Shown here piece after piece: positions 51,494 through 61,495 of a stretch of 64,000 bases of DNA. Below the pieces are notes generated by a model. That model ran no database searches. It saw only the letters and a program-made list of their open reading frames with translations, and was not told the origin of the DNA. Numbering within the stretch: the first letter of the stretch is position 1; each line of letters begins with the position of its first letter. The DNA is taken from NCBI GenBank assembly GCA_019359155.1, contig JAHHHV010000091.1, positions 62,001 through 126,000 on the forward strand, read 5' to 3'. The stretch comes from Pegethrix bostrychoides GSE-TBD4-15B (lineage in GTDB: Bacteria; Cyanobacteriota; Cyanobacteriia; Elainellales; Elainellaceae). A program made the translations under genes and the position numbers.

Positions 51494-51522
51494 AAAAAAA
51501 AGGATGAGCCTTAGCCCATCCT
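51494..51522 (-). terminator. Intrinsic terminator after glsF (minus strand)
   Basis: On the minus strand AGGATG-GGC-TAAG-GCT-CATCCT (51522-51501) folds as a 6-bp stem with inner pairs, followed by eight T. It sits about 60 bp after the glsF stop. Confidence 0.82.
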
Positions 51523-51558
51523 GATTACTTAGGAGTCAACGAAACCCGTCCGAACTTT

Positions 51559-51586
51559 GCCAAACTCTACTGGCCAAACTCTACTG
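51559..51586 (-). repeat. Tandem duplication, 14 bp x 2, over the glsF stop
   Basis: GCCAAACTCTACTG (plus-strand reading) occurs twice. The second copy covers the glsF stop codon at 51581-51583. Confidence 0.88.
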
Positions 51587-54500
51587 AGCCGGAATTAAAA
51601 CCTTATCGATGCTAGCGCTGGCCTCCGGGCTGTCAGCCTCAGAAGGCGGCACTACCTGCCAGAATCGGGGTAGCGACTCTGACCAGCGATCGAGAATTTG
51701 CTGAGCTTTAGGGCTGCCCGTGCGATCTAGATGCGCCTCAATCAGCGCTTTGAGCTGCTCTTCGCCCGCTGGAGTGACAACTCGCTGCACCTTGACGATT
51801 TCTGGGTTGACCTTGGTGGGGAAGCTACCGTCTGCGTCATAGAAGTAGGCCAAGCCACCCGTCATGCCTGCGCCGACGTTGCGACCCGCGTGACCCAGCA
51901 CCACGATTACACCGCCCGTCATATATTCGCAGCAGTGGTCGCCCGTGCCTTCAATCACGGCTTTACCCAGCGAGTTTCGCACCGCAAACCGCTCTCCGGC
52001 CTGACCGTTGGCGTAGAGCGTGCCGCCCGTTGCCCCGTAGAGGCAGGTGTTGCCTACGATCACATTTTCGGCTGGATCGTAGGTGCTGTTGGCGAACGGC
52101 TTGATGATAATTTCGCCGCCGTTCATGCCTTTGCCCACGTAGTCGTTGGCTTCACCCTCTAGACTCAAGCTGAGGCCAGAAAGCGCAAACGCCCCAAAGC
52201 TCTGCCCGACGCTGCCCTGGAAGCTGAGGTTGATTTGGCCACTAAAGCCCTGATCGCCATATTGCTTGGCAATCACTCCCGAAACCCGCGCCCCCACCGA
52301 GCGGTCGGTATTGACCACCTTATAGGTTTTGCTGACTGTGCCCTGCTCCTGAATCGCAGCCAAGATTTCGGCATCCGCCAGGATTTCGTCGTCGAGGACT
52401 GCGCCGTTGCTGTGGGAGGATGCCCCATGCTCCAGCCAGCTTCTGTCGGTGCGGCTGTCGGGGAGCTGCGTTAGGCAGTCCAGGTTGAGCGCCTGAGTTT
52501 TGGCAATCTCCACGCCCGCGCGAACTTTCAGCAGGTCGGCGCGACCGATCAGATCCTTGAGCGAAGCATAGCCCAGTCTAGCCAGCAGCGAACGCACTTC
52601 TTCTGCGACAAAGTAGAAGAAATTTACCACATGCTCTGGTGTCCCAGAGAAGCGCTGCCGCAGTTTTTCCTGCTGAGTGGCCACCCCAACCGGACAGTTG
52701 TTGGTATGGCAGACCCGCGCCATGATGCAACCTTCGGAGATCATCGCCACCGAGCCGAAGCCGTATTCTTCTGCGCCCATTAGCGCTGCCATCACCACAT
52801 CCCAGCCTGTCTTCATACCGCCATCTGCCCGCAGCAGCACCCGGTCGCGCAGCTTATTCTGCATCAGGACGCTGTGGACCTCGGTTAAGCCTAGCTCCCA
52901 GGGCACGCCTGCATGTTTGATGGAGCTGAGTGGTGAAGCGCCCGTGCCGCCGTCGTGACCAGAGATTTGGATAATGTCAGCATTGGCTTTGGCCACCCCA
53001 GCCGCCACGGTACCAATTCCGATTTCTGCCACCAGCTTCACCGAGACTTGGGCAACCGGATTAATTTGGTGCAGGTCAAAGATCAACTGCGCCAGATCTT
53101 CAATCGAGTAGATGTCGTGGTGTGGTGGCGGCGAAATCAGCGTCACGCCCGGTTTGGAGCGACGCAGCATGGCGATATAGGGGCTAACTTTCTTGCCGGG
53201 AAGCTGACCGCCTTCACCCGGTTTTGCACCCTGCGCCACCTTGATTTCGAGCTGCCTGCCGCTCATTAGATACTGCGGCGTCACGCCGAATCGCCCGGAG
53301 GCAACCTGCTTGATGGCTGAGTTGACCGTATCACCATTGCGGAGTTCCTTCAGGTGCGGAAACAGAGCCGATCGTCCGGTTTCGTCTACGTCGTTGAGCG
53401 GATGGAAGCGCGTCGGATCTTCGCCGCCCTCGCCGCAGTTGGACTTGCCGCCCAAGCGGTTCATCGCCACCGCCAGCGTTTCATGCGCCTCCCGCGACAG
53501 CGACCCCAGCGACATGGCCCCCGTGCAGAAGCGCTTGACGATTTCTTCTACGGGTTCTACCTGCTCGATCGGCATCGCAGGTCGGTCGCCCTGCATATCG
53601 AGCAAATCGCGCAGTGCGGTGACCGGACGATTTTCTAGCGTTTGCTTGTACAGCTCATAGTGATCCGCACTCTTAGTCGCGACGGCTTTATGCAGATATT
53701 TCGACATTTCCGGGCTGTTCATGTGGTATTCGCCACCCGGCTTGTAGTTGAAGAAGCCAAAGTTTTCCAGCTTTTTCAAGTTCAGCTCTGGGAAGGCGCG
53801 GCTGTGCAGGTTGATAATTTCCTGCGCTAGCTCTGCCACGCTGAGGCCACCCAAGCGCGAGGCGGTTCCCTTAAAGCCCAGATGCAGCAGTTCTGCCCCG
53901 ATGCCAATCGCCTCAAAAATCTGCGAGGCCTGGTAGCTGGAAAACAGCGAGATTCCCATTTTTGAGAGAATCTTCAGCAGGCCGCCCTCGACTGCCTTAC
54001 GGTAGTTGTACTGCGCCCCAGTGAGGCTAACCGGGCTAATTTTGCCCGTTTCCATCAGCTTTTGCGTCTTCGCGCTAAACCACCAGTGGCGAACGGTTTC
54101 CCAGGCCAAGTAAGGGCAGACAGCGCTGGCTCCGTAGCCTACTAAGCAGGCAAAGTGGTGCGTACTCCAGCATTGGGCCGTGTCCACGACTAGCGATGCC
54201 TTCATCCGCAAACCCTGCCGGATCAGGTGATGATGAACCGCACCCACCGCCAGCATCGGCGGAATGTAGGTCAGATCTTCGCTGAGCTGAGCGGCTTCGC
54301 CGTCCAGAGTGATCCGGTCGCTCAGGATCAACACTTTCTTGCCGTCACGCACAGCGGCAGTGGCCTCTTGACAGAGCTGCTGCACGGCCTGCTGCAAGCC
54401 CTCTGGCCCGTCGGCTAAGCTAAACAGCGTCGAGAGATTGGCAGTCGCAAACTCAGAGCGCCGGATCTGCTCTAGCTCACCGTCGTTGAGGATGGGTGAC

Positions 54501-56221
54501 TCTAGCTTGAGTAAATGGGCGTGCTCCGGCTTGGCTTCTAGCAGGTTGCCCCGCTCGCCTAGCTGTGAGGCGAGCGACATCACCAGACTTTCACGCAGCG
54601 GGTCAATGGCTGGATTCGTCACCTGAGCGAACCGCTGCTTGAAGTAGTCATAGAGCAGGCGCGGTTTGCTGGAGAGTACGGCCAATGGCACATCGTCGCC
54701 CATACAAAACGTGGGTTCCTTGCCCTGCGCCGCCATGTCCTCAATGATCATTTCCACATCTTCGGTGGTGTAGCCGAAGGCGGTTTGCTGCTGGAGCAGC
54801 AGGCTAGACTCAAGCTGCCGTTCACCTGGAAATTCCTGTGGAGCAAGCACCTGACGTGCCTTCAGCCATTCGCCGTAGGGATGCTGGCTAGCCACGCGCT
54901 GCTTGATCTCCCAATTTCGCAAGATCTCGTGGTTGACCAGATCTACTGCAATTGACTGTCCGGGGCCAAGTCGCCCTTTTTCAACGATCTCTGCTTCTGG
55001 CAGATCCACCACGCCTGCTTCAGAGGCGACAACTACAAAGCCATCTTTGGTGATGCTGTAGCGCGCTGGCCGTAGGCCATTGCGATCGAGGGCGGCAGCG
55101 ACAATTTTGCCGTCACTAAACGAAAGCAGGGCTGGCCCGTCCCAGGGTTCCTGGATGCCGCTGTAGTATTCGTAGAAGTCAACAATTTCGGGGTGGTTGG
55201 CCAAATCAGGCTGGTTGTTGTAGGCTTCGGGCACCATGATCATCGCGGCCTCAATTGGGCTACGGCCAGAATGCACCAGCAGCTCCATCACGTTGTCCAG
55301 GTTGGCCGAGTCGCTGCGCTCTGGATCGACGATTGGCTTGATGTAGGCGAGCGATTCGCCCCAATGCTCATGCTCCAAATCGGCTTCCCGCGCCGTCATC
55401 CAGTTGATGTTGCCCAGCAGCGTATTGATTTCGCCGTTGTGACCCAAAAACCGCATCGGCTGAGCCAGCGGCCACTTCGGCATGGTGTTGGTGCTAAAGC
55501 GGCGATGGTAAATGGCAAAGGCGCTTTCATAGGCGGGGTTGGTTAAGTCGGCATAGAAGCGGCCTAGCACCTCAGAGCGCACCATGCCCTTATAGACAAT
55601 GGTGCGATGGGAGAACGAGCAGACGTAAAAATCTTTCCAGGCCAGCCGATGCTCAGCACAGTCAGGCGGTGAATGCTGAATCCGCTTGCGAGTCAGATAG
55701 AGCTGCCGCTCCAGCGCCTCGCCCTGTAGATCGGACTGCACCAAAATTTGCTCAATCTGCGGCTGGTTTTCGCGTGCCTGCAAGCCCAAGGTTTCTGGCT
55801 TGATTGGCACTTTGCGCCAGCCCAGCAGCTTCAGCCCAGCTTCGGCCACCATTTGCTCGGTGACTTGTCGCGCCTGCTGAGCGATCTCCTCGGCCTGCGG
55901 CAAAAAGATCATCGCCACGCCAATCTGCTCAACCGACGGAGCGCTAATGCCTGATTCGGCCATCCAGCCGACAAAGAGCTTCCAGGGAATTGCAGTCATC
56001 AAGCCCGCCCCATCGCCCGAATCTTGATCGGCACTGCATCCGCCCCGATGCTCCATGCAGGTGACGGCAGTTAGCGCCTTCGCAATTAGATCATGGCTGG
56101 CTCGCCCATACTGATCGGCAATAAACCCCACGCCGCAAGCATCGCGTTCCTCAACCAGCCAAGGCTGCCCCGCATAACCCGCCCGATTCTGTTCCCGACT
56201 CTCCCACTGATCTTGACTCAC
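51581..56221 (-). CDS. glsF: Ferredoxin-dependent glutamate synthase (large single-subunit GOGAT)
   Basis: This enzyme makes two glutamates from glutamine and 2-oxoglutarate with reduced ferredoxin. The 1546-residue chain starts at GTG 56221. C29 (DACGVGF) is the N-terminal amidotransferase nucleophile after processing. [21 protein letters not shown] is the Fd-GOGAT-type form, matching cyanobacterial GltS/GlsF and plant GLU1 rather than NADH-type GltB. Central and FMN domains follow ([51 protein letters not shown] with 3Fe-4S cysteines), then the C-terminal beta-helix ([11 protein letters not shown]). No small-subunit gene is adjacent, as expected for Fd-GOGAT. Transcript ends at the terminator at 51494-51522. 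Confidence 0.96.
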   Translation of the reverse strand: MSQDQWESREQNRAGYAGQPWLVEERDACGVGFIADQYGRASHDLIAKALTAVTCMEHRGGCSADQDSGDGAGLMTAIPWKLFVGWMAESGISAPSVEQIGVAMIFLPQAEEIAQQARQVTEQMVAEAGLKLLGWRKVPIKPETLGLQARENQPQIEQILVQSDLQGEALERQLYLTRKRIQHSPPDCAEHRLAWKDFYVCSFSHRTIVYKGMVRSEVLGRFYADLTNPAYESAFAIYHRRFSTNTMPKWPLAQPMRFLGHNGEINTLLGNINWMTAREADLEHEHWGESLAYIKPIVDPERSDSANLDNVMELLVHSGRSPIEAAMIMVPEAYNNQPDLANHPEIVDFYEYYSGIQEPWDGPALLSFSDGKIVAAALDRNGLRPARYSITKDGFVVVASEAGVVDLPEAEIVEKGRLGPGQSIAVDLVNHEILRNWEIKQRVASQHPYGEWLKARQVLAPQEFPGERQLESSLLLQQQTAFGYTTEDVEMIIEDMAAQGKEPTFCMGDDVPLAVLSSKPRLLYDYFKQRFAQVTNPAIDPLRESLVMSLASQLGERGNLLEAKPEHAHLLKLESPILNDGELEQIRRSEFATANLSTLFSLADGPEGLQQAVQQLCQEATAAVRDGKKVLILSDRITLDGEAAQLSEDLTYIPPMLAVGAVHHHLIRQGLRMKASLVVDTAQCWSTHHFACLVGYGASAVCPYLAWETVRHWWFSAKTQKLMETGKISPVSLTGAQYNYRKAVEGGLLKILSKMGISLFSSYQASQIFEAIGIGAELLHLGFKGTASRLGGLSVAELAQEIINLHSRAFPELNLKKLENFGFFNYKPGGEYHMNSPEMSKYLHKAVATKSADHYELYKQTLENRPVTALRDLLDMQGDRPAMPIEQVEPVEEIVKRFCTGAMSLGSLSREAHETLAVAMNRLGGKSNCGEGGEDPTRFHPLNDVDETGRSALFPHLKELRNGDTVNSAIKQVASGRFGVTPQYLMSGRQLEIKVAQGAKPGEGGQLPGKKVSPYIAMLRRSKPGVTLISPPPHHDIYSIEDLAQLIFDLHQINPVAQVSVKLVAEIGIGTVAAGVAKANADIIQISGHDGGTGASPLSSIKHAGVPWELGLTEVHSVLMQNKLRDRVLLRADGGMKTGWDVVMAALMGAEEYGFGSVAMISEGCIMARVCHTNNCPVGVATQQEKLRQRFSGTPEHVVNFFYFVAEEVRSLLARLGYASLKDLIGRADLLKVRAGVEIAKTQALNLDCLTQLPDSRTDRSWLEHGASSHSNGAVLDDEILADAEILAAIQEQGTVSKTYKVVNTDRSVGARVSGVIAKQYGDQGFSGQINLSFQGSVGQSFGAFALSGLSLSLEGEANDYVGKGMNGGEIIIKPFANSTYDPAENVIVGNTCLYGATGGTLYANGQAGERFAVRNSLGKAVIEGTGDHCCEYMTGGVIVVLGHAGRNVGAGMTGGLAYFYDADGSFPTKVNPEIVKVQRVVTPAGEEQLKALIEAHLDRTGSPKAQQILDRWSESLPRFWQVVPPSEADSPEASASIDKVLIPAQ

Positions 56222-56958
56222 GCTTGCATTGCTCCCACAAAATGATTAAACTTAGCGCCCATTCGCCCCAAAACTTCCCTCAAACATGCCGAGACAGCCC
56301 CCAGCGATTCTGCAAAATCTTCATTAAGCCTGCTTCACTAAACCTTACAGAGTTAAACCTCACAGAGTTAAACCTCACAGAGTTAGACCTCACAGAGTTT
56401 GGCTGGGTCAGCACTTAATGGGTCAGCACTTAAATTGTATCGAATCGCTTTTGTCCTCCGCTTTGCTCGAACTCTTCAGCAGGCTCAGGCTCAGGCATTA
56501 TTAGGCTCAGAGGTACAGCAGATTCTGCAAAGCAGCAGAGTAAAAATATTATTAAAACCGGGCTCTCTTGACAATCCCTAGTGAGACAATCAGAAGACAG
56601 TCGCGTTGGCAGTCGGGCTTTAGAGTGACATAGCGGTTCTTGAAGGTAATCAAGCTGCCTGTTTAAGATTATGAAACCAATTTCCCAAACAAAGTGATTA
56701 CAGTGACCATTTTGGGCGACTTGCCGGATGCAAAAAATACATGAATTAGGCTGTAGAGTACTGAATAGCGCGTCATGATGCCTCAGATCAAAATTCGTTT
56801 CAAAATTCGTTAAAGATGAGCTGTTGATCCGGAGCAGCGCTCGCCCCCCTCGAACATTAGCTACGCATCCCTCTTCACACTCCAGCATTTCACACTTAAA
56901 ACCCGTGGTTAGAGCTAAAACCCGCCGGCGGCGGCGATCGCGATATCGTCGTGCTCAG
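56222..56958. other. Long gap upstream of glsF and the glycosidase gene
   Basis: This divergent gap has no supported gene up to about 56905. It holds a 15-bp x 4 array and a 15-bp x 2 pair (56341-56434), GCGATCGC near 56933, and AT-rich sequences (56536-56560, 56735-56750) where promoters could lie. Some of the right end may be coding if the glycosidase begins upstream of 56959. Confidence 0.55.
56341..56434 (+). repeat. Tandem arrays, 15 bp x 4 and 15 bp x 2
   Basis: RACCTYACAGAGTTW recurs four times at 56341-56400. GGGTCAGCACTTAAT recurs twice at 56405-56434. Units are 15 bp in both arrays, in non-coding sequence. Read in one plus-strand frame the first array encodes NLTEL repeats, which I consider accidental. 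Confidence 0.88.
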
Positions 56959-58779
56959 ATGACCTATTTACCCCAACAGTCTTGGCTGAAGCGATTCCGG
57001 CTGGTGCTGATTTCTCCGCTGCTAGTCGTAGCGCTGTCGCTGTCGTTCAATCAGAAGCAGCAGGGAGTTGCTGAACCGTTTGAGCGCTTTGTGCCGCTAG
57101 CGGCGCGTAGCCCTGCCTGGGTGCCGACGATTGCCCAAGCCTCGCTGCCCGTCCAGATTACGCGCCATGGTAATCAGGTCGTGCTGAATGGCCGTCGTGT
57201 CTCGATGCCTTGGAGCCAGCAGCAGCAGCTTCTGGGCATTGCGGATGCGGGTTTAGTCAGCGAACTGGGACTGGAATTGCTCGACAGCAACAGTCCTCAG
57301 CAGCAGCCCGTTTCCTGGTTCTCCGACTCGCTCAAGCTCAACAGCTGGCTGACTAAGCAGTATCGCTATCTAGATCTAGCGAGCCTTCAACAGCAGTTTG
57401 GCTGGCAAGTGGAGCTACGCGGCGCAGAGCTCCAAATCTCGACTCCTGCCGCCCAGATCACGGGCTTGCAGCAGGGCGCTCAGGCTTGGGGCGATCGGCT
57501 GGTGGTGAATCTAGACCGGGCGACGCCCTGGCAGCTCAGTGAAAATCAAGGCGAGTCAGTGCTGGCGATTGATGCCCAGAGCGATCCTAAAACGCTCGGC
57601 AGGCTTCAGACGGGTCAGAACCTGACGGGCTTCAAGCTCGAAGCCAGCGGCAAGCGCACGCTGCTGCGGCTCTCCTATGCAGGTGGTCTGCGACCTCGCG
57701 TCTGGACGCTGAGCAATCCCAACCGCATCGTGATCGACCTGCGGCCTGATGCGATGCCAGAGCGCGATATTCTCTGGGCGCCCGGTCTGCGCTGGCAGCA
57801 GCAGTGGGTGAATTTGGGGAATAGCCGCTTTCCGGTGGTGGGGCTAGAAATCGATCCGCGTCAGTCGGGGCTGTCGCTGCGACCGATGCTCAGCGGCACC
57901 AACAACGTCGGCACGGCTCCCCTATCGGCCACAGCACAGCGCGCTCAGGGAATTGCGGCTATCAACGGCGGCTTTTTCAACCGTAACAATCGCCTGCCGC
58001 TAGGAGCAATTCGCAGCGGCGAACGCTGGATCTCTGGCCCGATTTTGAATCGTGGGGCGCTGGGCTGGAATGACAGCGGTGAAGTCACGGTCGGGCGTTT
58101 GAAGCTGCAAGAGACACTGACTGTGGGCAGCCAAAAGCGGCTGATGCAGTCTACCAACAGCGGCTACGTCGGGGCTGGCGTAGCGCGCTATACGCCTGAC
58201 TGGGGCAGCAGCTACAGCAGCATCATCGACAACGAAACGCTGGTAACGGTGCAGAACAGCCAGGTTGTGAGCCAAAAGCAGGTGGCCAAAGCCGGACAGG
58301 CAACCGCTATTCCCAGCGACGGCTATTTGCTGGTGGTCAGAGCTGATGCTGATGCGCCAAAGCTGCTAGCCGTCGGCACCCAGCTTGAAGTGACCGCCGA
58401 GACGCTGCCCGATGAGTTCAACCAATTTGCTCAGGTGATGGGCGCAGGGCCGCTGCTGATTAAAAATCGCCAGATGGTTCTGGATGCGCCCTCCGAGCAG
58501 TTTTCGGCCAATTTCATGCAGGAGGCGGCACCACGCAGCGTCATTGCCACAACTGCTCAAGGCAAGCTGCTGCTGCTGACGGTGCATAACCGAGTCAACG
58601 GCGCTGGCCCGACGCTCTCCGAAGTAGCTGGGGTGATGCAGCAGATTGGGGCTGTGGATGCACTTAACCTGGATGGCGGCAGCTCAACTACGCTCTATCT
58701 GGGTGGGCAGATCCTGAACCGCACTCCCAGCAGCACCGCCTCAGTCAGCAACGGCATTGGCGTATTTATCCAACCTTGA
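56959..58779 (+). CDS. Phosphodiester glycosidase family protein with N-terminal AMIN-like domain
   Basis: I set the start at ATG 56959 (MTYLPQQSWLKRFRLVL), giving 606 residues; GTG 56905 and TTG 56824 are upstream in frame and would add an Arg-rich stretch. A signal-like helix (LVLISPLLVVALSLSF) is followed by two beta-rich regions resembling AMIN and copper-amine-oxidase-N domains (ITRHGNQVVLNGRRV, LQISTPAAQITGL, LRLSYAGGLRPRVWTLSNPNRIVIDLRP). The C-terminal 280 residues are the NAGPA-like phosphodiester glycosidase domain (GIAAINGGFFNRNNRLPLGAI, QVMGAGPLLI, ALNLDGGSSTTLYLGGQIL). It probably acts on envelope glycans or exopolysaccharide. Alternatives are within the same family. Confidence 0.85.
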   Translation: MTYLPQQSWLKRFRLVLISPLLVVALSLSFNQKQQGVAEPFERFVPLAARSPAWVPTIAQASLPVQITRHGNQVVLNGRRVSMPWSQQQQLLGIADAGLVSELGLELLDSNSPQQQPVSWFSDSLKLNSWLTKQYRYLDLASLQQQFGWQVELRGAELQISTPAAQITGLQQGAQAWGDRLVVNLDRATPWQLSENQGESVLAIDAQSDPKTLGRLQTGQNLTGFKLEASGKRTLLRLSYAGGLRPRVWTLSNPNRIVIDLRPDAMPERDILWAPGLRWQQQWVNLGNSRFPVVGLEIDPRQSGLSLRPMLSGTNNVGTAPLSATAQRAQGIAAINGGFFNRNNRLPLGAIRSGERWISGPILNRGALGWNDSGEVTVGRLKLQETLTVGSQKRLMQSTNSGYVGAGVARYTPDWGSSYSSIIDNETLVTVQNSQVVSQKQVAKAGQATAIPSDGYLLVVRADADAPKLLAVGTQLEVTAETLPDEFNQFAQVMGAGPLLIKNRQMVLDAPSEQFSANFMQEAAPRSVIATTAQGKLLLLTVHNRVNGAGPTLSEVAGVMQQIGAVDALNLDGGSSTTLYLGGQILNRTPSSTASVSNGIGVFIQP

Positions 58780-58966
58780 TACCAGCAGGATGCTTGTAAA
58801 GACTCGATGTAAATCGCGTGAAGCCCTGGGTTGCGGCCTTCAGAAACCGGGAACATTTTGGTATGGTGGTCTTCGGTTGTCCTAGCTCAAGCTGCAACCC
58901 AAAGATTTTATGACCATTGCGACCGCATCTTACCCCTCAGTCAAGCATTTTTAAGGAGAAAGTACC

Positions 58967-59380
58967 GTGGCTCAAGCGAAGGAAAAAGTAGCGCCGACTG
59001 CGCTTTCACTCACCAGTCCCACCATGCCAAAAGGCGTTGCCGCCACCGAACTGCGCCCTTGGGGCTCGTTCACGATTCTTGAAGAAGGCCAAGGCTACAA
59101 GATTAAGCGGATTGAGGTCAAACCCAACCATCGTCTCAGCCTACAAATGCACCACCACCGCAGTGAACACTGGATTGTGGTATCCGGCACCGCCAAAGTC
59201 GAATGTGGTGAAGAGACAAAGCTGCTGTTCTGCAATCAGTCTACCTATGTCCCAGCCTGCACTAAGCACCGCCTGGAAAACCCCGGCGTCATCCCGCTAG
59301 TGTTAATTGAAGTCCAAAACGGCGAGTACTTGGGCGAAGACGATATTATTCGGTTCCAGGATGACTACGCGCGGGGCTAA
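58967..59380 (+). CDS. Cupin-domain protein, ManC C-terminal type (mannose-6-phosphate isomerase-like)
   Basis: The 137-residue protein starts at GTG 58967 with AAGGAGAA upstream. Its cupin motif is typical of type II phosphomannose isomerases: RPWGSFTILEEGQGYKIKRIEV, then RLSLQMHHHRSEHWIVVSGTAKVE, SVYVPA-like STYVPACTKHRLENPG and VLIEVQNGEYLGEDDIIRFQDDYAR. The H-H-H/E-H residues bind metal. It has only the isomerase-like domain, not the nucleotidyltransferase of bifunctional ManC. Inference: supplies fructose/mannose phosphate for polysaccharide or GDP-mannose. It lies downstream of the glycosidase on the same strand. Confidence 0.88.
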   Translation: MAQAKEKVAPTALSLTSPTMPKGVAATELRPWGSFTILEEGQGYKIKRIEVKPNHRLSLQMHHHRSEHWIVVSGTAKVECGEETKLLFCNQSTYVPACTKHRLENPGVIPLVLIEVQNGEYLGEDDIIRFQDDYARG

Positions 59381-59398
59381 GCTCCTGATGCGGCCAGC

Positions 59399-59428
59399 TC
59401 GATGGATCTAAACTCAATGGATCTAAAG
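59399..59428 (+). repeat. Tandem duplication, 15 bp x 2
   Basis: TCRATGGATCTAAAS occurs twice in a row with two mismatches, just after the cupin gene. Confidence 0.8.
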
Positions 59429-59540
59429 AAGCCTAAAGTCTTGGCGCGGGGTGGGTGGAATGCCTGCCCCGTTTTTGCAGGCTAGATTAGCACCTCGGCA
59501 TGAGAAAATGAGAGACTAGCCTCACAGATCACCTCTAGCC

Positions 59541-59879
59541 ATGATTCACATTACTCAGGCGGCAGCCAGCGAAATTCAACGAGCCAAAGCAAAAAATGCG
59601 AATCCAGGAGCATTGTTTCGGCTGGCAGCACTGAGCGGGGGATGCGCCGACTGGTACTACAGTTTGTCTCTCAGCGATCAGCCGCAGGAGGGGGATCATC
59701 TGCTCGACTGCCAGGGGATCCAAATTGCGGTCGCGGCTCAGAGCTGGTCTCAGCTCGATGGCCTGAAGCTGGACTACTCAGAAGACCTGATGGGCGGCGG
59801 CTTTCGCTTTCACAACCCCAACGCCATCAGCAGCTGCGGCTGCGGCAATTCTTTTTCGGTGAGTGCCCCTGCTGAGTGA
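59541..59879 (+). CDS. Iron-sulfur assembly protein, IscA/HesB/SufA family
   Basis: This 112-residue A-type carrier has C35 (GGCADWYY) and the C-terminal C99-G-C101-G motif (SSCGCGNSF), the three conserved cysteines of the family. Sequence around them (GLKLDYSEDLMGGGFRFHNPNA) matches the group. Such proteins bind Fe or Fe-S clusters for delivery to apo-enzymes. GGCADWYY differs from the usual GGCSGxxY of SufA, placing it among the divergent cyanobacterial IscA forms. ATG 59541. It is convergent with the following gene, with a 3-bp gap. Confidence 0.9.
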   Translation: MIHITQAAASEIQRAKAKNANPGALFRLAALSGGCADWYYSLSLSDQPQEGDHLLDCQGIQIAVAAQSWSQLDGLKLDYSEDLMGGGFRFHNPNAISSCGCGNSFSVSAPAE

Positions 59880-59882
59880 CTT

Positions 59883-61400
59883 CTAGCTAAACTCAAAGCT
59901 TGCCTTAAGCTGCACCACGCCGAGTCCCGGCATTTCGCCGGCTGCAATATTCACTTCTGTACTGGTTCGCAGCAGGGAAATTTCGGGCGCGAGCTGCTCG
60001 ACCTGCTGCCAAAACTCGGCCTCTAGGCGGCTCAATTCAACAGGCTCCCAGCACCAAGACTGCTCATAAGACTGGACGAGCGCGTCGGGGACAGGCGGCT
60101 TGGGCGATTTGAACTCTGTGCGTCGCGCCAGATCAAACTGCCACTGCTGCTGCGGGGTTCTCACTTCTAGATAGATAGCCAGCCGCAGGGAGCCGCTTGC
60201 CCAGGGCTGCTGAGGTTGCAGCAGTCGGACGGGCAGACCACTGGTGAGCTGCATGACTTCGTAGGCCGTGCGGTTGATGCCCCAAAGCAGCCGAAACGCC
60301 AGCTCGTCTAGCGTCACAGCCTGCTGAGCAAAAGTGCGGCTGGCCAGCGTTACCGAATTTTGCAGCTCGTGAATCGCAGTTTCGGCGCGTTTGATCACGG
60401 CTGCGGGCGTTTCGGCCACGGGCGGCATTTGTAGCAAAATCTGCGTGAGCTGCTGCGCTACGGCCACCGACATATGCTGCTCCAGCCAGCTCGGCTGCGT
60501 AAATGTGACGAGCGGCGGCGCTGGAAGTTGAGCCTCTTTTTGATCTGGAGTTTGATCTGGGCTTTGATCTGGGCTAAAAGCCAAACCCAGCCGTAGCTTC
60601 AGCCTGCCCGTCTGCCAGCTTTGCCCCGGTATCAGCCAGCTTGCCGCATCGCCTCCAAAAAACTGACGCAGCCTGGGAGCCGTGATCACAAACTGGCGCA
60701 TTAACTGCTGAAGATAAGCCGCCACTGACATCGGCTGTTGCCCCAGCAAACTGCTAATTTGTAAGAGCCAAGACGCAGGTAGCAGCTCTGAAGCAGGTTG
60801 CGCCATGACCAGATCGACGGTTTGTCTGGACTGCTCAGCGCCTTCGAGATCCAGCAAAACCACCAGCCGCAGCATTCCAGACTGCCACTGCCCTGCTGCT
60901 GAAACCTGAGCCAGCCTGCCTTCGATCAGCTGCAAGGCTTCATGGCTGCTTTGAGCCATCTGCCAGAACAGCCATGAAGTCAGCGACTTCCACTCTGCGG
61001 TTTGCGGCTCTGTGAGCAGTTCTGAAGCAGGCTCAGCAGCTGCGGCTCGCCAGTCAGCCTGCTTCAGCAAAACGTCGGCGGCAGCTTCGCTCAAAGCTGG
61101 AGCGGTTTCCTTCGCTCCCTCAGCCACCTGAATTTTGGCAATCTGACGTACGAGATCATGCATGGCCACTAGATAGTCTGCTGAATGCCGCGAGGGAGAC
61201 ACCTGAGCGTTCAGCGGCTGTCCGTGCCATCGCACTACTAGCTGGCTGAAGTCTGGAGCCTGTTTCTTGGCAGTTGCTCGATGGCGAGGCTGATCGAGAT
61301 GCTGGTCAAGATGTTGATCAGGCAGCGGCTTTAACCCGGCAGCTTTGGCAAACGGCACCAAGACAGGCTTTGGCACGGCTTTGAGCAGATCTAGAGTCAT
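59883..61400 (-). CDS. Unknown protein with repeated W-x-x-G-x-L-x-L segments
   Basis: The 505-residue protein is not one I recognise. It starts at ATG 61400. Three similar segments are visible: about residues 150-195 (SWLFWQMAQSSHEALQLIEG to QWQSGMLRLVVLLDLE), about 240-275 (RLRQFFGGDAASW to SWQTGRLKLRLGLAF) and about 365-410 (AFRLLWGINRTAYEVMQLTSG to PWASGSLRLAIYLEV). Each ends with W-x-[ST]-G-x-L-[RK]-L. Short repeats DQHLDQ and PDQ occur in linkers. No signal peptide or membrane segment. Internal gene duplication is plausible, and the function is unknown. Confidence 0.65.
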   Translation of the reverse strand: MTLDLLKAVPKPVLVPFAKAAGLKPLPDQHLDQHLDQPRHRATAKKQAPDFSQLVVRWHGQPLNAQVSPSRHSADYLVAMHDLVRQIAKIQVAEGAKETAPALSEAAADVLLKQADWRAAAAEPASELLTEPQTAEWKSLTSWLFWQMAQSSHEALQLIEGRLAQVSAAGQWQSGMLRLVVLLDLEGAEQSRQTVDLVMAQPASELLPASWLLQISSLLGQQPMSVAAYLQQLMRQFVITAPRLRQFFGGDAASWLIPGQSWQTGRLKLRLGLAFSPDQSPDQTPDQKEAQLPAPPLVTFTQPSWLEQHMSVAVAQQLTQILLQMPPVAETPAAVIKRAETAIHELQNSVTLASRTFAQQAVTLDELAFRLLWGINRTAYEVMQLTSGLPVRLLQPQQPWASGSLRLAIYLEVRTPQQQWQFDLARRTEFKSPKPPVPDALVQSYEQSWCWEPVELSRLEAEFWQQVEQLAPEISLLRTSTEVNIAAGEMPGLGVVQLKASFEFS

Positions 61401-61495
61401 AGTGCAGAAATCAGGGCGAGGAGGATAGTTACATCTAGTGCCTTTATAGCCTGATTTTTAATTATTGCGCTATATGTAGGAGCCTAAAAATTGAC

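Noticed and set aside
56224-56418. A 64-residue plus-strand ORF with NLTEL repeats
   Set aside because: The repeats come from a non-coding 15-bp tandem array, and the frame has no ribosome site or recognisable feature.
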